A stretch of DNA of 64,000 nucleotides from Cytobacillus massiliigabonensis (GTDB lineage: Bacteria; Bacillota; Bacilli; Bacillales; Cytobacillaceae). Both the position numbers and the translations under genes were made by a program. Below, piece by piece: positions 46,119 to 57,438 of the stretch (the stretch's first letter is position 1; every line of letters starts with the position of its first letter). The notes beneath the pieces are model-generated. The model was not told the DNA's origin. It saw only the letters and a list, made by a program, of their open reading frames with translations, and searched no databases. The stretch covers positions 1,375,126 to 1,439,125 of the forward strand of contig NZ_LT904904.1 in assembly GCF_900199725.1 (NCBI RefSeq), in the 5' to 3' direction.

Positions 46119-46733
46119 ATGTTGTTTGAATTCATTAAAGGAAGGGTCGAATATATCGGACCGGAGTTTGTCGTAATTGAAAATAATGGGGTAGGCTTTC
46201 AAATATCTACACCAAATCCGTTTAGCTTTAAGCAAGAATATGGGCAGGAAGTAAAAGTATTTACATACCATCATGTTAGGCAAGATTTCATGGCTCTATA
46301 TGGCTTTCATTCTCGCGAGGAAAAAACATTATTTATAAAGCTTTTAGATGTAACAGGAATCGGTCCAAAGGGAGCATTAGCAATTCTTGCTTCTGGAGAA
46401 CCTGAGCAGGTCGTTCACGCAATTGAGAATGAAGATGAAGCATTCCTTGTTAAATTCCCGGGAGTAGGGAAGAAAACGGCAAGGCAAATTATCCTAGATT
46501 TAAAAGGGAAGCTGCAAAATATAGTTCCTGATTTCTTTCCGGATTTATTTTCAGTTGATAAAATACAGCCTATGCAAAATGGCCATTCGTCAGAATTCGA
46601 AGAAGCAATGCTTGCATTGCAAGCGCTTGGTTATTCGGAAAAGGAAATTAAAAAGATTTCTCCTGAGCTAAAGAAAGAACAGCTTACAACAGACCAATAC
46701 ATAAAAAAGGCGCTGCAGCGACTATTAAAATAA
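46119..46733 (+). CDS. ruvA: Holliday junction branch migration protein RuvA
   Basis: Tetrameric junction-binding protein. 204 residues: OB-fold N-terminus ([19 protein letters not shown]), helix-hairpin-helix motifs ([12 protein letters not shown] and [20 protein letters not shown]), and the RuvB-binding C-terminal domain. ruvB follows after 34 bases. Confidence 0.96.
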   Translation: MLFEFIKGRVEYIGPEFVVIENNGVGFQISTPNPFSFKQEYGQEVKVFTYHHVRQDFMALYGFHSREEKTLFIKLLDVTGIGPKGALAILASGEPEQVVHAIENEDEAFLVKFPGVGKKTARQIILDLKGKLQNIVPDFFPDLFSVDKIQPMQNGHSSEFEEAMLALQALGYSEKEIKKISPELKKEQLTTDQYIKKALQRLLK

Positions 46734-46767
46734 TATAAATCGTTTGAATAAAAGGCGTGATAAATAA

Positions 46768-47772
46768 ATGGATGAGCGGATTATTTCTGGGGAAGCAGAT
46801 ATTCAAGAACAATCCTTCGAGCAAAGCCTGCGTCCACAGAACTTAAAACAGTATATTGGCCAGGATAAAGTAAAGGAAAACCTTGAAATTTTCATTCAAG
46901 CTGCTAAGCTTCGTCAAGAAACACTTGACCACGTACTGCTTTATGGTCCGCCAGGTCTTGGAAAAACGACACTTGCTGCAATTATAGCAAATGAAATGGG
47001 CGTAAATATACGGACAACTGCTGGACCAGCCATTGAAAGACCGGGTGATTTAGCTGCTATTCTTACTGCATTGGAGCCAGGAGATGTCCTGTTTATTGAT
47101 GAAATTCACCGGCTTCCAAGAACAATTGAAGAAGTCCTATATCCTGCAATGGAAGACTTTTGTCTTGATATTGTCATTGGAAAAGGTCCAAGTGCCAGAT
47201 CCGTACGGCTTGATCTCCCTCCATTTACATTAGTAGGAGCGACGACAAGAGCTGGTTCTTTATCGGCACCGCTCAGAGATCGGTTTGGTGTGCTTAGCAG
47301 ACTGGAATACTATAATGAAACACAATTAACGGATATTGTTATTAGAACGGCAGATGTTCTAGATACGGAGATAGATGATCTTGCCGCTGTAGAAATAGCA
47401 AGAAGGTCAAGGGGAACGCCAAGGATTGCCAACCGGCTTTTAAGAAGAGTTAGAGACTTTGCCCAAGTAAGAGGGAATGGTGCAGTAGACGAGCAGCTTG
47501 CGAAAGAAGCGTTAGAGCTTTTGCAAGTAGACCGTTTAGGGCTGGATCATATTGACCATAAATTATTAAGAGGGATCATTGAAAAATTCCGCGGAGGACC
47601 AGTAGGTCTTGAAACGATTGCAGCTACAATTGGCGAAGAGGCACATACAATTGAAGATGTTTACGAACCATATTTATTGCAGATTGGTTTTCTTCAGCGT
47701 ACGCCTAGGGGCAGGATTGTAACAGACTTAGTGTACCGTCATTTCCAAATGGAGGTACCGAAAACAGAATAA
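46768..47772 (+). CDS. ruvB: Holliday junction branch migration ATPase RuvB
   Basis: AAA+ motor, 334 residues, with Walker [16 protein letters not shown], Walker [12 protein letters not shown], sensor 1 GATTRAG and a C-terminal winged helix ([12 protein letters not shown]). It works with RuvA on junction DNA. The queA gene follows 18 bases later. Confidence 0.97.
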   Translation: MDERIISGEADIQEQSFEQSLRPQNLKQYIGQDKVKENLEIFIQAAKLRQETLDHVLLYGPPGLGKTTLAAIIANEMGVNIRTTAGPAIERPGDLAAILTALEPGDVLFIDEIHRLPRTIEEVLYPAMEDFCLDIVIGKGPSARSVRLDLPPFTLVGATTRAGSLSAPLRDRFGVLSRLEYYNETQLTDIVIRTADVLDTEIDDLAAVEIARRSRGTPRIANRLLRRVRDFAQVRGNGAVDEQLAKEALELLQVDRLGLDHIDHKLLRGIIEKFRGGPVGLETIAATIGEEAHTIEDVYEPYLLQIGFLQRTPRGRIVTDLVYRHFQMEVPKTE

Positions 47773-47790
47773 GAATAAAGTTGGTGCATC

Positions 47791-48819
47791 ATGAAAGTAG
47801 ATTTATTTGATTTCCATTTGCCAGAAGAATTAATTGCCCAAACTCCTCTCATTGAGAGAACAAGCAGCAGATTAATGGTTTTGGATAAGGAAAAGGGAAC
47901 AACCCAGCATACTATTTTTAAACATATTAAAGAACATCTGAAAGCAGGAGACTGTCTTGTACTAAACGATACAAAAGTCCTTCCCGCTCGGCTTTTTGGT
48001 GAAAAAGAAGGAACAGGTGCTAAAATAGAAGTTCTTCTGTTAAAACAGCTGGAAGGCGATTCTTGGGAAACGCTCATTAAACCAGCTAAACGTGTAAAAG
48101 TAGGTACACGAATTGATTTTGGCGAAGGGAATTTATCAGCTGTATGTACACAGGAATCCGAGCATGGCGGAAGAGTACTTGAATTTCAATATGATGGGAT
48201 ATTTTATGAAGTACTCGAACAATTAGGTGAAATGCCGCTCCCGCCATATATAAAAGAGCAGCTGGATGATCAGGATCGTTATCAAACCGTTTTTGCCCGT
48301 GAGCGCGGCTCGGCAGCTGCCCCGACAGCAGGTCTGCATTTTACTGAACAGTTGCTTGAGGAAATTAAAGAATTAGGCGTTCATATTGCTTTTATTACGC
48401 TTCATGTTGGACTTGGCACGTTTCGTCCTGTGAATGTTGAGGATTTAAGTGAACATGAAATGCACGCTGAATTTTATCAAATGACAGAGGGCACTGCGAG
48501 GCTATTAAATGAAGTGCGTGAGTCGGGCGGAAGGATTATTTCTGTTGGAACAACATCGACAAGGACGCTAGAAACGATTGCTTCAGCTAATAATGGGCGC
48601 TTTGATGTGGCAAGCGGCTGGACGGATATTTTTATTTATCCTGGCTACGAATTCAAGGCTATTGATGGGATGATAACAAATTTCCATCTGCCGAAGTCAA
48701 CGCTTATTATGCTTGTCAGTGCATTAGCAGGCAGAGAAAATGTTTTGAATGCCTATCGTGAAGCTGTTGAAGAGAAATACCGATTCTTTAGCTTTGGAGA
48801 TGCAATGCTTATAATTTAA
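47791..48819 (+). CDS. queA: S-adenosylmethionine:tRNA ribosyltransferase-isomerase
   Basis: Makes epoxyqueuosine on tRNA, the step after Tgt in queuosine synthesis. 342 residues with [41 protein letters not shown] and [18 protein letters not shown]. The gene lies directly before tgt, as usual. Confidence 0.96.
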   Translation: MKVDLFDFHLPEELIAQTPLIERTSSRLMVLDKEKGTTQHTIFKHIKEHLKAGDCLVLNDTKVLPARLFGEKEGTGAKIEVLLLKQLEGDSWETLIKPAKRVKVGTRIDFGEGNLSAVCTQESEHGGRVLEFQYDGIFYEVLEQLGEMPLPPYIKEQLDDQDRYQTVFARERGSAAAPTAGLHFTEQLLEEIKELGVHIAFITLHVGLGTFRPVNVEDLSEHEMHAEFYQMTEGTARLLNEVRESGGRIISVGTTSTRTLETIASANNGRFDVASGWTDIFIYPGYEFKAIDGMITNFHLPKSTLIMLVSALAGRENVLNAYREAVEEKYRFFSFGDAMLII

Positions 48820-48830
48820 GATGAAAGTGA

Positions 48831-49994
<1,164 letters not shown>

Positions 49995-50069
49995 ACAATA
50001 AGGATGTTTAAATGGGACAAGCCCATAAGTTTTGAACATTCGTTACTTGGTGAAAGGGGTGAAAATGAT

Positions 50070-50360
50070 ATGGAAATGATTAGTACATTAGGACCACTAC
50101 TGTTAATGTTTGTTTTATTTTACTTTTTGCTTATTCGTCCGCAGCAGAAGCGCCAAAAGGCAGTTCAGCAAATGCAGAACGATTTGAAAAAGGGAGATAA
50201 AATCGTAACAATTGGAGGACTACACGGCTTTGTCGATGCGATCGATGAGGGGAAAGTTGTTATCAAGTGTGGAGATGGAAGCCGTCTTACATACGACCGC
50301 GCAGCGATTCGTGAAGTAACAGAAGCATCTGCAGGCGGAGATATGCTAGCGAAATCTTAA
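50070..50360 (+). CDS. yajC: Preprotein translocase subunit YajC
   Basis: Small Sec-accessory membrane protein, 96 residues with one N-terminal membrane helix (LGPLLLMFVLFYFLLIRPQQK) and a conserved cytosolic domain (GDKIVTIGGLHG). ATG 50070 is preferred: GGGGTG lies eight bases upstream and the length fits; the ATG at 50004 has no site. Confidence 0.93.
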   Translation: MEMISTLGPLLLMFVLFYFLLIRPQQKRQKAVQQMQNDLKKGDKIVTIGGLHGFVDAIDEGKVVIKCGDGSRLTYDRAAIREVTEASAGGDMLAKS

Positions 50361-50365
50361 TAGAA

Positions 50366-50402
50366 AAAGAAGCGGAATCATAGGATTCCGCTTCTTTTTA
50401 TA
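50366..50402 (+). terminator. Terminator of the ruvA-yajC operon
   Basis: AAGAAGCGGAATC pairs with GATTCCGCTTCTT around a four-base loop, then TTTAT. Confidence 0.9.
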
Positions 50403-50425
50403 AGGCAGGATAATAACAGTTTATA

Positions 50426-50459
50426 CGGCTATAATCAAGGCGCTTGCGCTTTTCTTATG
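50426..50459 (+). repeat. Dispersed intergenic repeat, copy D (3' end)
   Basis: These 34 bases differ from 1274-1307 at three positions (core CAAGGCGCTTGCGCTTTTCT). The repeat's TTA forms the yrzE stop codon on the other strand. Confidence 0.6.
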
Positions 50460-50847
50460 CTGCTCTAGACTTATTATTAGACATATTCACGCCTAAGATC
50501 CCGCCCATCATAGCAGTAAGGATGTAACATACATGGTAGATGACCTGCTGCAAATTAAATAAGCTATCCTGACCTAAATATTGAAAAAGAAAAATAATGA
50601 TGGAATAGCTTAACCCAGTTAATCCTCCAACCATCCATCCCTTCTGCTTGCCTTTTCCTCCAGATATGAACCCCCCTATGAATAGTGAAACAAAAGAAAT
50701 GGCCGTAACAACAAACTGTAAGGAAGATTCCTGCAGAGATGTAAATGTTAATAACAATGAAATGATTAAGCTGCAAATAATGGCAAGAACAAAAACTGCA
50801 ATTAGACCGATAAGAATTCCACCGCCGACATTTTTTGAATCTTCTAT
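50455..50847 (-). CDS. yrzE: TIGR04086-type membrane protein YrzE, unusual start
   Basis: A four-helix membrane protein between yajC and yrbG, as in B. subtilis. The longest reading with ATG, GTG or TTG begins at TTG 50757 (100 residues) and would lose the first helix. The frame stays open upstream to ATA 50847 (IEDSKNVGGGILIGLIAVFV), just after AAAGGAGAGGAGC, an excellent ribosome binding site. This 130-residue form has four helices. Either ATA is the real, weak start codon or an ATG has mutated. The N-terminal glycine-rich helix is what I would expect for the family. Function unknown. Confidence 0.7.
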   Translation of the reverse strand: MEDSKNVGGGILIGLIAVFVLAIICSLIISLLLTFTSLQESSLQFVVTAISFVSLFIGGFISGGKGKQKGWMVGGLTGLSYSIIIFLFQYLGQDSLFNLQQVIYHVCYILTAMMGGILGVNMSNNKSRAA

Positions 50848-51047
50848 TTTGCTCCTCTCCTTTCTAACTTAAAGGATTAATCAGTACAGCCTTCCAGACT
50901 GCCTGATTCCTTAGTACAAGCATATTCACATAAAGAAAAAATAGAATATAAAACTTAAAACAAGAAATGCAAAAGAAAAAGTTTATAACATAATTTCTCT
51001 TACGTTGTTCAGAATAAAAAGGAATGTCATTTAAGGAGGAATGATGT

Positions 51048-51698
51048 ATGGAGGAATATTCCATTATTATTTTACGGACGATTTTTTTGTACATCATTAT
51101 CATGGTTATATTTCGAATGATGGGAAAAAAGGAACTTGGTCAGCTAAGTACCGTGGACCTTGTTGTTTCGATCATGATTGCTGAAATGGCTGTATTGGCG
51201 ATTGAAAAGCCACAGAGCCCATTGTTTACAAATATATTGCCAATGCTGATATTGATGCTCATCCAAATCAGTTTTTCATTTGCAACGCTTAAAAGCAAGC
51301 GGCTCCGTGATTTAGTGGACGGAAAGCCAACCATTATTATTAATAAAGGAAAAATTGATGAAGAGGCAATGAAGAAACATCGCTATAATTTTGATGACCT
51401 CCTGCTGCAGCTTAGAGGAAAAGATATTCGTAATATTACAGATGTGGAGTTTGCCATCCTCGAAACAACTGGGGAATTATCTGTATTAAAAAAGGAAAAA
51501 AAGAAGAAGGGAAATATGACGATTCCTCTTATTCTAGATGGGATCGTTCAAGAGGAAAATTTAGAAGTAATAAATGAAACAAACTTCTGGCTCCGGCAGC
51601 AGCTTAAGAAAAGAGGGTATAACGATATGAACAAAATCTCTTTTTGCAGCTTTGAAAATGGGCAATTTTATATTGATTTGAAAGATGAAAAAAAATAA
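51048..51698 (+). CDS. yrbG: DUF421 membrane protein YrbG
   Basis: A 216-residue protein with about three N-terminal membrane segments (IIILRTIFLYIIIMVIFRMMG, LVVSIMIAEMAVLAI) followed by DUF421/DUF1657-like cytosolic domains (GKPTIIINKGKIDEEAMKKHRY, DVEFAILETTGELSVLKK). The place between yrzE and spoVB matches B. subtilis. AAGGAGGAATG precedes the ATG. Function unknown; relatives affect spore germination or stress in some bacilli. Confidence 0.88.
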   Translation: MEEYSIIILRTIFLYIIIMVIFRMMGKKELGQLSTVDLVVSIMIAEMAVLAIEKPQSPLFTNILPMLILMLIQISFSFATLKSKRLRDLVDGKPTIIINKGKIDEEAMKKHRYNFDDLLLQLRGKDIRNITDVEFAILETTGELSVLKKEKKKKGNMTIPLILDGIVQEENLEVINETNFWLRQQLKKRGYNDMNKISFCSFENGQFYIDLKDEKK

Positions 51699-51722
51699 GA
51701 GACACCTGCTCTAGGGTGTCTA
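51699..51722. terminator. Hairpin between convergent yrbG and spoVB
   Basis: AGACACC pairs with GGTGTCT around eight bases; likely serves both genes. Confidence 0.65.
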
Positions 51723-51733
51723 CACTATTCATA

Positions 51734-53296
51734 CTATTTAAAAGCAAGTTTTGAAAGATGCTCTCCAATCCAAGGAATCCGTTTCAATTCATCCTGTTTA
51801 ACTAATCCAAGCAGTAAAGAAAGAATGGAATAACTAACAGTAATAAGAATGGAGATAAGTAAAACCTGGGTAGCGAGATGCAAGTCTTCACGCATGCTTT
51901 GCAGAGCCCAATAGCCAATATATCCTGAAACCCCCATAACAAGGAAAGTTTTTAAATAATCACGAACATAAAAAGTAAAAGAAATTTTTTTCAAAATCGT
52001 TGCGAAATGCAGCAATGTAACAAGAACAAAGCCAACGAGAATCCCCATTGCTACTCCAGTTATTCCAAACTCTGCCTGGCGAGCCAATAAATAAATGACA
52101 GCTGTTTTTACAACGGCTCCAATCAAGCTATTGATCATCGCGGCTCTTGCTAAATTCAAAGCTTGAAGTGCTGCCTGAAGCGGACCTTGGAAATAATGGA
52201 ATAAAAAGAATGGCGCCATTAACTTAATAAATTGTGTACCGCTTGATGAGTTATACATCACTCTCATTAATTCGTCCGATAATACATAGATAATGACTAC
52301 GGCTAACCCTCCGCTTAAAAGACAGAAGCGAAGCGCCTGCTGCAGGCGATACTCGATTAATCGGCTATTATTCTTTGAATTTGCCTCACTGATTGCAGGG
52401 ACGAGAGCAGTTGAAAGAGAAAGAGTAACAAAGGAAGGGAGCATGAGTAATGGCATCGCAAAACCGGTGAGAGCCCCATATTGTTTTGTCGCTGCAATGG
52501 CAGCTACTCCAGCAATTGCGAGACTATGTGAAACGACAATTGGTTCAAAAAACCATGTCAGAGAACCGATCATTCTGCTTCCTGTTGTTGGTAAGGCAAT
52601 ACTCATTAACTCGCTAAATGTTCTTTTTCCTGTTTTAACATATTTGAAAAATTGTTTTCTTACTCGAAATTTCTTTTTGAGCTTGAAGGTTGCTAATAGA
52701 TAGATTAGCGATGCTAATTCACCTATAACAGAAGCAATCATCGCTCCTGCAGCAGCATATTCAATCCCATATGGGAGAAATGCTTTGGTTAAAGCGGCAA
52801 TTAAGGTGATTCTTACTACTTGCTCAAGCATTTGAGAAATAGCCGCTGGTTTCATGTTTTGCTTGCCTTGGAAATAGCCGCGGATGACAGAAGAAATGGC
52901 AATAATAGGTACAATAGGTGCAATAACAAGCAGCGGAAGTTTTGTCCGCGGATCGGTGAATAATGTTTCAGATAGAATGGGGGCGAGCAAGATTAAAGCT
53001 GGTGTGAAAATGACTGAAAGTGAAATGGTGACTGCTAGTGAAACAACTAAAATTTTCTTAACCTTTGCTGCATCCCCTTGCGCTTCCGCTTCTGCTACAT
53101 TTTTGGAAATAGCAACAGGCAGCCCTAGCTGTGTAATCGTAACGACAAGCATTAATGTTGGAAATGCCATCATATATAGCCCGACGCCTTCTTCCCCAAT
53201 GAATCGAGCAATAACAATTCTGTTTATAAACCCAAGCACCCTTGTGACAAGTCCGGCTGCCAGTAGGATCATCGTACCTCTTAAAAACTTAGACAT
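51734..53296 (-). CDS. spoVB: Stage V sporulation protein B
   Basis: Polytopic membrane protein of the MOP flippase superfamily needed for spore cortex synthesis. 520 residues with about 14 membrane segments; the N-terminus FLRGTMILLAAGLVTRVLGFINRIVIAR is typical of the SpoVB/MurJ-like group. It is encoded opposite to comN and secDF, as in B. subtilis. Confidence 0.93.
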   Translation of the reverse strand: MSKFLRGTMILLAAGLVTRVLGFINRIVIARFIGEEGVGLYMMAFPTLMLVVTITQLGLPVAISKNVAEAEAQGDAAKVKKILVVSLAVTISLSVIFTPALILLAPILSETLFTDPRTKLPLLVIAPIVPIIAISSVIRGYFQGKQNMKPAAISQMLEQVVRITLIAALTKAFLPYGIEYAAAGAMIASVIGELASLIYLLATFKLKKKFRVRKQFFKYVKTGKRTFSELMSIALPTTGSRMIGSLTWFFEPIVVSHSLAIAGVAAIAATKQYGALTGFAMPLLMLPSFVTLSLSTALVPAISEANSKNNSRLIEYRLQQALRFCLLSGGLAVVIIYVLSDELMRVMYNSSSGTQFIKLMAPFFLFHYFQGPLQAALQALNLARAAMINSLIGAVVKTAVIYLLARQAEFGITGVAMGILVGFVLVTLLHFATILKKISFTFYVRDYLKTFLVMGVSGYIGYWALQSMREDLHLATQVLLISILITVSYSILSLLLGLVKQDELKRIPWIGEHLSKLAFK

Positions 53297-53462
53297 TGCT
53301 TTCCCTGCCTTCTCAAAATAGGTGTTATCATATACAATTAACTATATGCATGAACTAGGACAAAGCATGACAAGCAATCATTAATTTTTCAGAGCAGTCA
53401 TTTATTTAGTAGATTGGATAATGCATTACATTCGTAAACTGTGAATCTAAGGGGGTTCTAGC

Positions 53463-53759
53463 GTGAAGGCAAGCCATAAATATGATTCTTTTCGTTATCA
53501 AGTTCAGCCCGCAATCGCAAGTAAATTGGAAGAATTTTTTTTATTAGGGTACGGTCATGTGAAGGAAGAACAGCTTTGGGATTTTTTAACGACTAAGAAA
53601 TGGCGTAAGACAACTGAGGATAAACGAATTGCTGAGATTGTTGATGACATCCTCTCTGTGAAAGTGGGGGACTTCTTTAGTTTTGCAACAATTGAAGCTT
53701 TTAAAGGAGCAGAGTTTGCTTTTGATGATGAGGATGAGCTTCGGGAGCTTTTGAAATAG
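53463..53759 (+). CDS. comN: Post-transcriptional regulator ComN
   Basis: A 98-residue protein of the ComN family (YrzD), which in B. subtilis affects comE mRNA. The sequence FRYQVQPAIASKLEEFFLLGYGHVKEEQLWDFL and the position between spoVB and secDF support this. The GTG start follows AAGGGGGTTC. Confidence 0.88.
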   Translation: MKASHKYDSFRYQVQPAIASKLEEFFLLGYGHVKEEQLWDFLTTKKWRKTTEDKRIAEIVDDILSVKVGDFFSFATIEAFKGAEFAFDDEDELRELLK

Positions 53760-53817
53760 AAAATTTTAATCTGACAATCATCCAGCTAACACTTCTGACA
53801 TTAGACTTCTACAATAA

Positions 53818-53846
53818 TTGACAGCTTTTATAAACTGTTTCATAAT
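53818..53846 (+). promoter_or_regulatory. Promoter of secDF
   Basis: A perfect TTGACA (53818-53823) and CATAAT (53841-53846) are 17 bases apart, about 130 bases before the secDF ATG. Confidence 0.75.
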
Positions 53847-53977
53847 AAAAATATTGGAATTCCCGGTCGACTTATCCATTTATATGTTGTATGCTGTCAC
53901 AGCGTTCAAAAAGGATGTCACTGCCGGTTTACGCTAAGGAGCCTTTCGGGCTTGTATTTAAGGAGGACAATTACATA

Positions 53978-56239
53978 ATGGTAAAGCGCGGTCGCATTGT
54001 TGCCTTCTTCCTGATTGTTTTATTAATAGGAAGCTTAATAGGAACAACAACTAATGGCATTACAAAAAACATTAAACTTGGGCTGGATCTACAAGGGGGC
54101 TTTGAGGTCCTATATGAAGTATCTACCTTAGACGATAAAAAGGTTGATAAAACTGCTTTAGCAAGTACAGCCAAGGCGCTGGAAAAGCGGGTTAATGTAA
54201 TGGGTGTAAGTGAGCCCAGCATTCAAATTGAAGGAGAAAACAGAATTCGCGTACAGCTGGCGGGTGTTACAGATCAAAACAAAGCTCGTGAAATGCTAGC
54301 AACACAAGCCAATCTATCCTTCAGAGATGTAAATGATGTGAAGCTCATGGATGGTTCGGATCTTGCAGAAGGCGGCGCGAAACAAACCTTTGATGAAAAT
54401 GGAAATCCAAGTGTTTCCCTTAAGCTGACTAGTGCAAGTAAATTTAAAGAGGTCACACAAAAAATTGTTAATATGGGTGCACCAAATAACTTACTAGTTA
54501 TTTGGCTTGACTTTGAAGAAGGGGACTCCTTTAAAGCGGAAGCAGCAAAGGAAAATCCGGCTTATTTATCTGCTCCACAAGTGAGTCAGGTGTTTAACCA
54601 GGATTCTGTTTCGATTACAGGCCGTTTTACGATGGAAGAAGCAAATACTTTAGTTGACCTTTTAAATGCAGGTTCATTGCCTGTAAAATTAGATGAAGTA
54701 TATTCAACATCAGTGGGTGCTCAGTTTGGTGAGCAGGCATTGCAAAAGACAGTTTTTGGAGGAATTGTTGGGATTGCAATCATTTATTTATTTATGATTT
54801 TCTTCTACCGATTCCCAGGTTTAATTGCGACGGTTACATTATCAATTTATATTTTCCTCATTCTACTCATATTTGATTGGATGAATGCCGTATTAACTCT
54901 GCCTGCTATTGCGGCACTTGTACTTGGGGTAGGTATGGCAGTTGATGCGAACATTATTACCTATGAAAGAATTAAAGAGGAAATGAAGGTTGGAAGAACA
55001 GTTAAGTCGGCCTTCAATGCGGGAAATCAAAACTCGTTTGCATCTATTTTTGATGCAAATATTACAACTCTTCTAGCAGCTGGTGTCTTATATGTATATG
55101 GTAATAGCTCGATAAAGGGCTTTGGAACAATGCTAATCATTAGTATTCTTGTCAGCTTTTTAACAGCTGTTTACGGTTCAAGGCTATTACTCGGTCTATG
55201 GGTAAACAGTAATCTATTTAATAAAAGACCTGGCTGGTTTGGTGTGAAAAAAAGCGAGATTAGAAATATTTCTGAGAATGTAGATACACATGATCTGCCA
55301 ACCATATATGATAAAATAGATTTTGTGAAAACCAGGAAAATATATTATATTATTTCTGGTGCTTTAATGGCTATAGGAATTGTTTTAGTGTCTGTCTTCG
55401 GTTTAAATCTAGGAATTGACTTCTCGAGCGGAACGCGAATTGATATTCAATCGCCGCATGCCTTGACGAAGGAAGAAGTGAAATCAGAGTTATCGAAGCT
55501 AGATATTGATACTAACAATATCGTTATTTCTGGAGACGAGAAAAATATTGGGGTTGCAAGGTTAAAAGGTGTTTTAACGAAGGAAGAGATCGCAACCTTA
55601 AAGACTGAATTCCATAAAATATATGGCGCGGACCCAACAGTTAGCACGGTTTCACCGACTGTCGGAAAAGAGTTGGCGAAAAACGGGATAAAGTCATTAA
55701 TTATTGCTGCAATCGGGATCATTATTTATGTATCGATCCGTTTTGAAATGAAAATGGCAGTTCCAGCAGTAGTAGCATTAATACATGATGCATTCTTAAT
55801 TGTCGTTTTCTTTAGTATCACGAGGTTAGAGGTTGATATTACTTTTATCGCTGCGATCTTGACGGTTATTGGTTATTCCATTAACGATACGATTGTTACG
55901 TTCGATAGAATGCGTGAAAATATGCAAAAGAAAAAGCGTTTAAAAACGATGGATGATATTGCTGATGTTGTAAATAAGGCATTACGCCAAGTAATGACTA
56001 GGTCAATTAATACAGTTTTAACAGTTATTATTGCTATTCTTGGCTTGTTAATTTTTGGCAGTGAGTCCATTCGTAATTTCTCTATTGCTTTATTAGTCGG
56101 TACAATAGTAGGGGTTTATTCATCCATATTCCTAGCTGCCCAATGGTGGTATGATTGGAAAGGGAAGGAACTTAAGAAAAAAGGTGTAATTAAAACTGTT
56201 AAAGAAAAGCGAAAAACAAGTGATGAGCCACAAGTATAA
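53978..56239 (+). CDS. secDF: Fused protein translocase subunit SecDF
   Basis: RND-family membrane protein that uses proton motive force to aid protein export; SecD and SecF are fused as in other bacilli. 753 residues, two six-helix halves: GLDLQGGFEVLYEV and AALVLGVGMAVDANIITYERI in the SecD half, NLGIDFSSGTRIDIQ and LTVIGYSINDTIVTFDRMRENM in the SecF half. ATG 53978 has AAGGAGGA upstream; the frame is open from 53891 but the upstream residues have no site. Confidence 0.96.
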   Translation: MVKRGRIVAFFLIVLLIGSLIGTTTNGITKNIKLGLDLQGGFEVLYEVSTLDDKKVDKTALASTAKALEKRVNVMGVSEPSIQIEGENRIRVQLAGVTDQNKAREMLATQANLSFRDVNDVKLMDGSDLAEGGAKQTFDENGNPSVSLKLTSASKFKEVTQKIVNMGAPNNLLVIWLDFEEGDSFKAEAAKENPAYLSAPQVSQVFNQDSVSITGRFTMEEANTLVDLLNAGSLPVKLDEVYSTSVGAQFGEQALQKTVFGGIVGIAIIYLFMIFFYRFPGLIATVTLSIYIFLILLIFDWMNAVLTLPAIAALVLGVGMAVDANIITYERIKEEMKVGRTVKSAFNAGNQNSFASIFDANITTLLAAGVLYVYGNSSIKGFGTMLIISILVSFLTAVYGSRLLLGLWVNSNLFNKRPGWFGVKKSEIRNISENVDTHDLPTIYDKIDFVKTRKIYYIISGALMAIGIVLVSVFGLNLGIDFSSGTRIDIQSPHALTKEEVKSELSKLDIDTNNIVISGDEKNIGVARLKGVLTKEEIATLKTEFHKIYGADPTVSTVSPTVGKELAKNGIKSLIIAAIGIIIYVSIRFEMKMAVPAVVALIHDAFLIVVFFSITRLEVDITFIAAILTVIGYSINDTIVTFDRMRENMQKKKRLKTMDDIADVVNKALRQVMTRSINTVLTVIIAILGLLIFGSESIRNFSIALLVGTIVGVYSSIFLAAQWWYDWKGKELKKKGVIKTVKEKRKTSDEPQV

Positions 56240-56258
56240 ATGATCATAGAATAGAAAC

Positions 56259-56287
56259 AAAACCTCAGGAATCTCCTGAGGTTTTTC
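56259..56287 (+). terminator. Terminator after secDF
   Basis: AAAACCTCAGGA pairs with TCCTGAGGTTTTT around three bases. Confidence 0.9.
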
Positions 56288-56359
56288 CTTTCACTAAAGG
56301 TATTATTGGGGCAAATGGGTTAAACTAAAAGTAAGATTAGGGGAGGAAGGAAGTTTCTA

Positions 56360-57283
56360 GTGAGTAATCAAGATCGCTTTAAAAAAGCCGAGTTTGCTGC
56401 TATGCTTGGGATCATTGTAAATATCGTTCTTGCTATCGTTAAATGGGGAATTGGAGTTTATGCTGGAAGCCGCGCTTTAGTAGCAGATGCAGTTCACTCC
56501 GCTTCAGACGTAGCTGGATCATTTGCCGTTTATTTAGGTTTGAAGGCTGCCAAGCAGCCGCCTGATGAAGATCATCCGTATGGCCATGGAAAAGCAGAAT
56601 CCATCGCAGCGATTATTGTAGCAGTCCTTTTATTATTAGTTGGTATTGAAATTGGAAAATCATCCTTCGAGGCATTTTTTCAGCCGATCGAGCCGCCTAA
56701 AACCATTGCGATTGCCGCAGTAGTCCTATCAATTATTGTAAAAGAAATCCTATTTCGCTATAAGTATAAATTAGGTCGTGAATTAAATAGTGATGCATTA
56801 ATTGTAAATGCTTATGAACACCGTTCAGATGTTTATTCATCTATTGCTGCATTAGCAGGGATTGGCAGTGCCATTATCGGCGGGAAACTAGGCATTGAGT
56901 GGCTTGAGTATGCTGATCCAGTCGCAGGAATTATCGTATCACTGATGGTTCTTAAAATGGCCTGGTCTCTTGGGAAAGAATCGATACATAATACACTTGA
57001 TCATGTCCTCCATGAAGAGGATACAGTTGAATTGAGGCGGGCAGTTGAAGAATTTGAAGAAGTGAAGCAAATCGATGAATTACATGCAAGGGAGCATGGA
57101 CATTATGTGATCATTGATTTAAAAATATCAGTAGATCCGTATATGACGGTAGAAGAAGGGCACCGGGTCGGAAAAAAAGTAAAGAAAAGGCTATTAGAAA
57201 TAGAAAATGTTCAGAATGTCTTTGTTCATATTAATCCGTATAATGATGGAAAGCATGAGGGTGAGAATATAGAAAGCTTATGA
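56360..57283 (+). CDS. Cation diffusion facilitator family transporter
   Basis: Predicted divalent metal/proton antiporter in the cell membrane. The 307-residue protein has six membrane segments with the metal-binding aspartate patterns DAVHSASDVAG and YEHRSDVYSSIAA, the DHPYGHGKAE loop, and a C-terminal cytosolic domain (LHAREHGHYVIIDLKISVDP). The GTG start follows GGGGAGGAAGG. The metal cannot be told from sequence alone. Confidence 0.93.
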   Translation: MSNQDRFKKAEFAAMLGIIVNIVLAIVKWGIGVYAGSRALVADAVHSASDVAGSFAVYLGLKAAKQPPDEDHPYGHGKAESIAAIIVAVLLLLVGIEIGKSSFEAFFQPIEPPKTIAIAAVVLSIIVKEILFRYKYKLGRELNSDALIVNAYEHRSDVYSSIAALAGIGSAIIGGKLGIEWLEYADPVAGIIVSLMVLKMAWSLGKESIHNTLDHVLHEEDTVELRRAVEEFEEVKQIDELHAREHGHYVIIDLKISVDPYMTVEEGHRVGKKVKKRLLEIENVQNVFVHINPYNDGKHEGENIESL

Positions 57284-57309
57284 AACGGCGAGTTATTCGC
57301 TGTTTTTTT
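57284..57309 (+). terminator. Likely terminator after the CDF gene
   Basis: AACGGCGA pairs with TTCGCTGTT (one G-U) around four bases, then seven T. Confidence 0.75.
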
Positions 57310-57350
57310 ATTCCAGAGTAAGTATAGCATCTTTCGACTTTAAGAACCGT

Positions 57351-57380
57351 TGAGTTCCAGCACTTGCGCTTTTCCTATTT
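57351..57380 (+). repeat. Dispersed intergenic repeat, copy E (degenerate 3' end)
   Basis: GAGTTCCAGCACTTGCGCTTTTCC resembles the 3' end of the other copies. Short and divergent, so weak. Confidence 0.35.
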
Positions 57381-57438
57381 TCTTTCATTGAAACACAAGA
57401 ATCGCTCCTGTATAATTAAGCAGTTGAGGGGTGAACAA

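Noticed and set aside
52884..53321. 145-codon plus frame opposite spoVB
   Set aside because: Antisense to a conserved membrane protein gene; no ribosome binding site.
53891..53977. Longer N-terminus for SecDF
   Set aside because: No ribosome binding site for the early ATG; AAGGAGGA precedes ATG 53978.
57364..57438. Longer N-terminus for RecJ
   Set aside because: The region is a repeat remnant and lacks a start signal; GAGGGGTG precedes ATG 57439.
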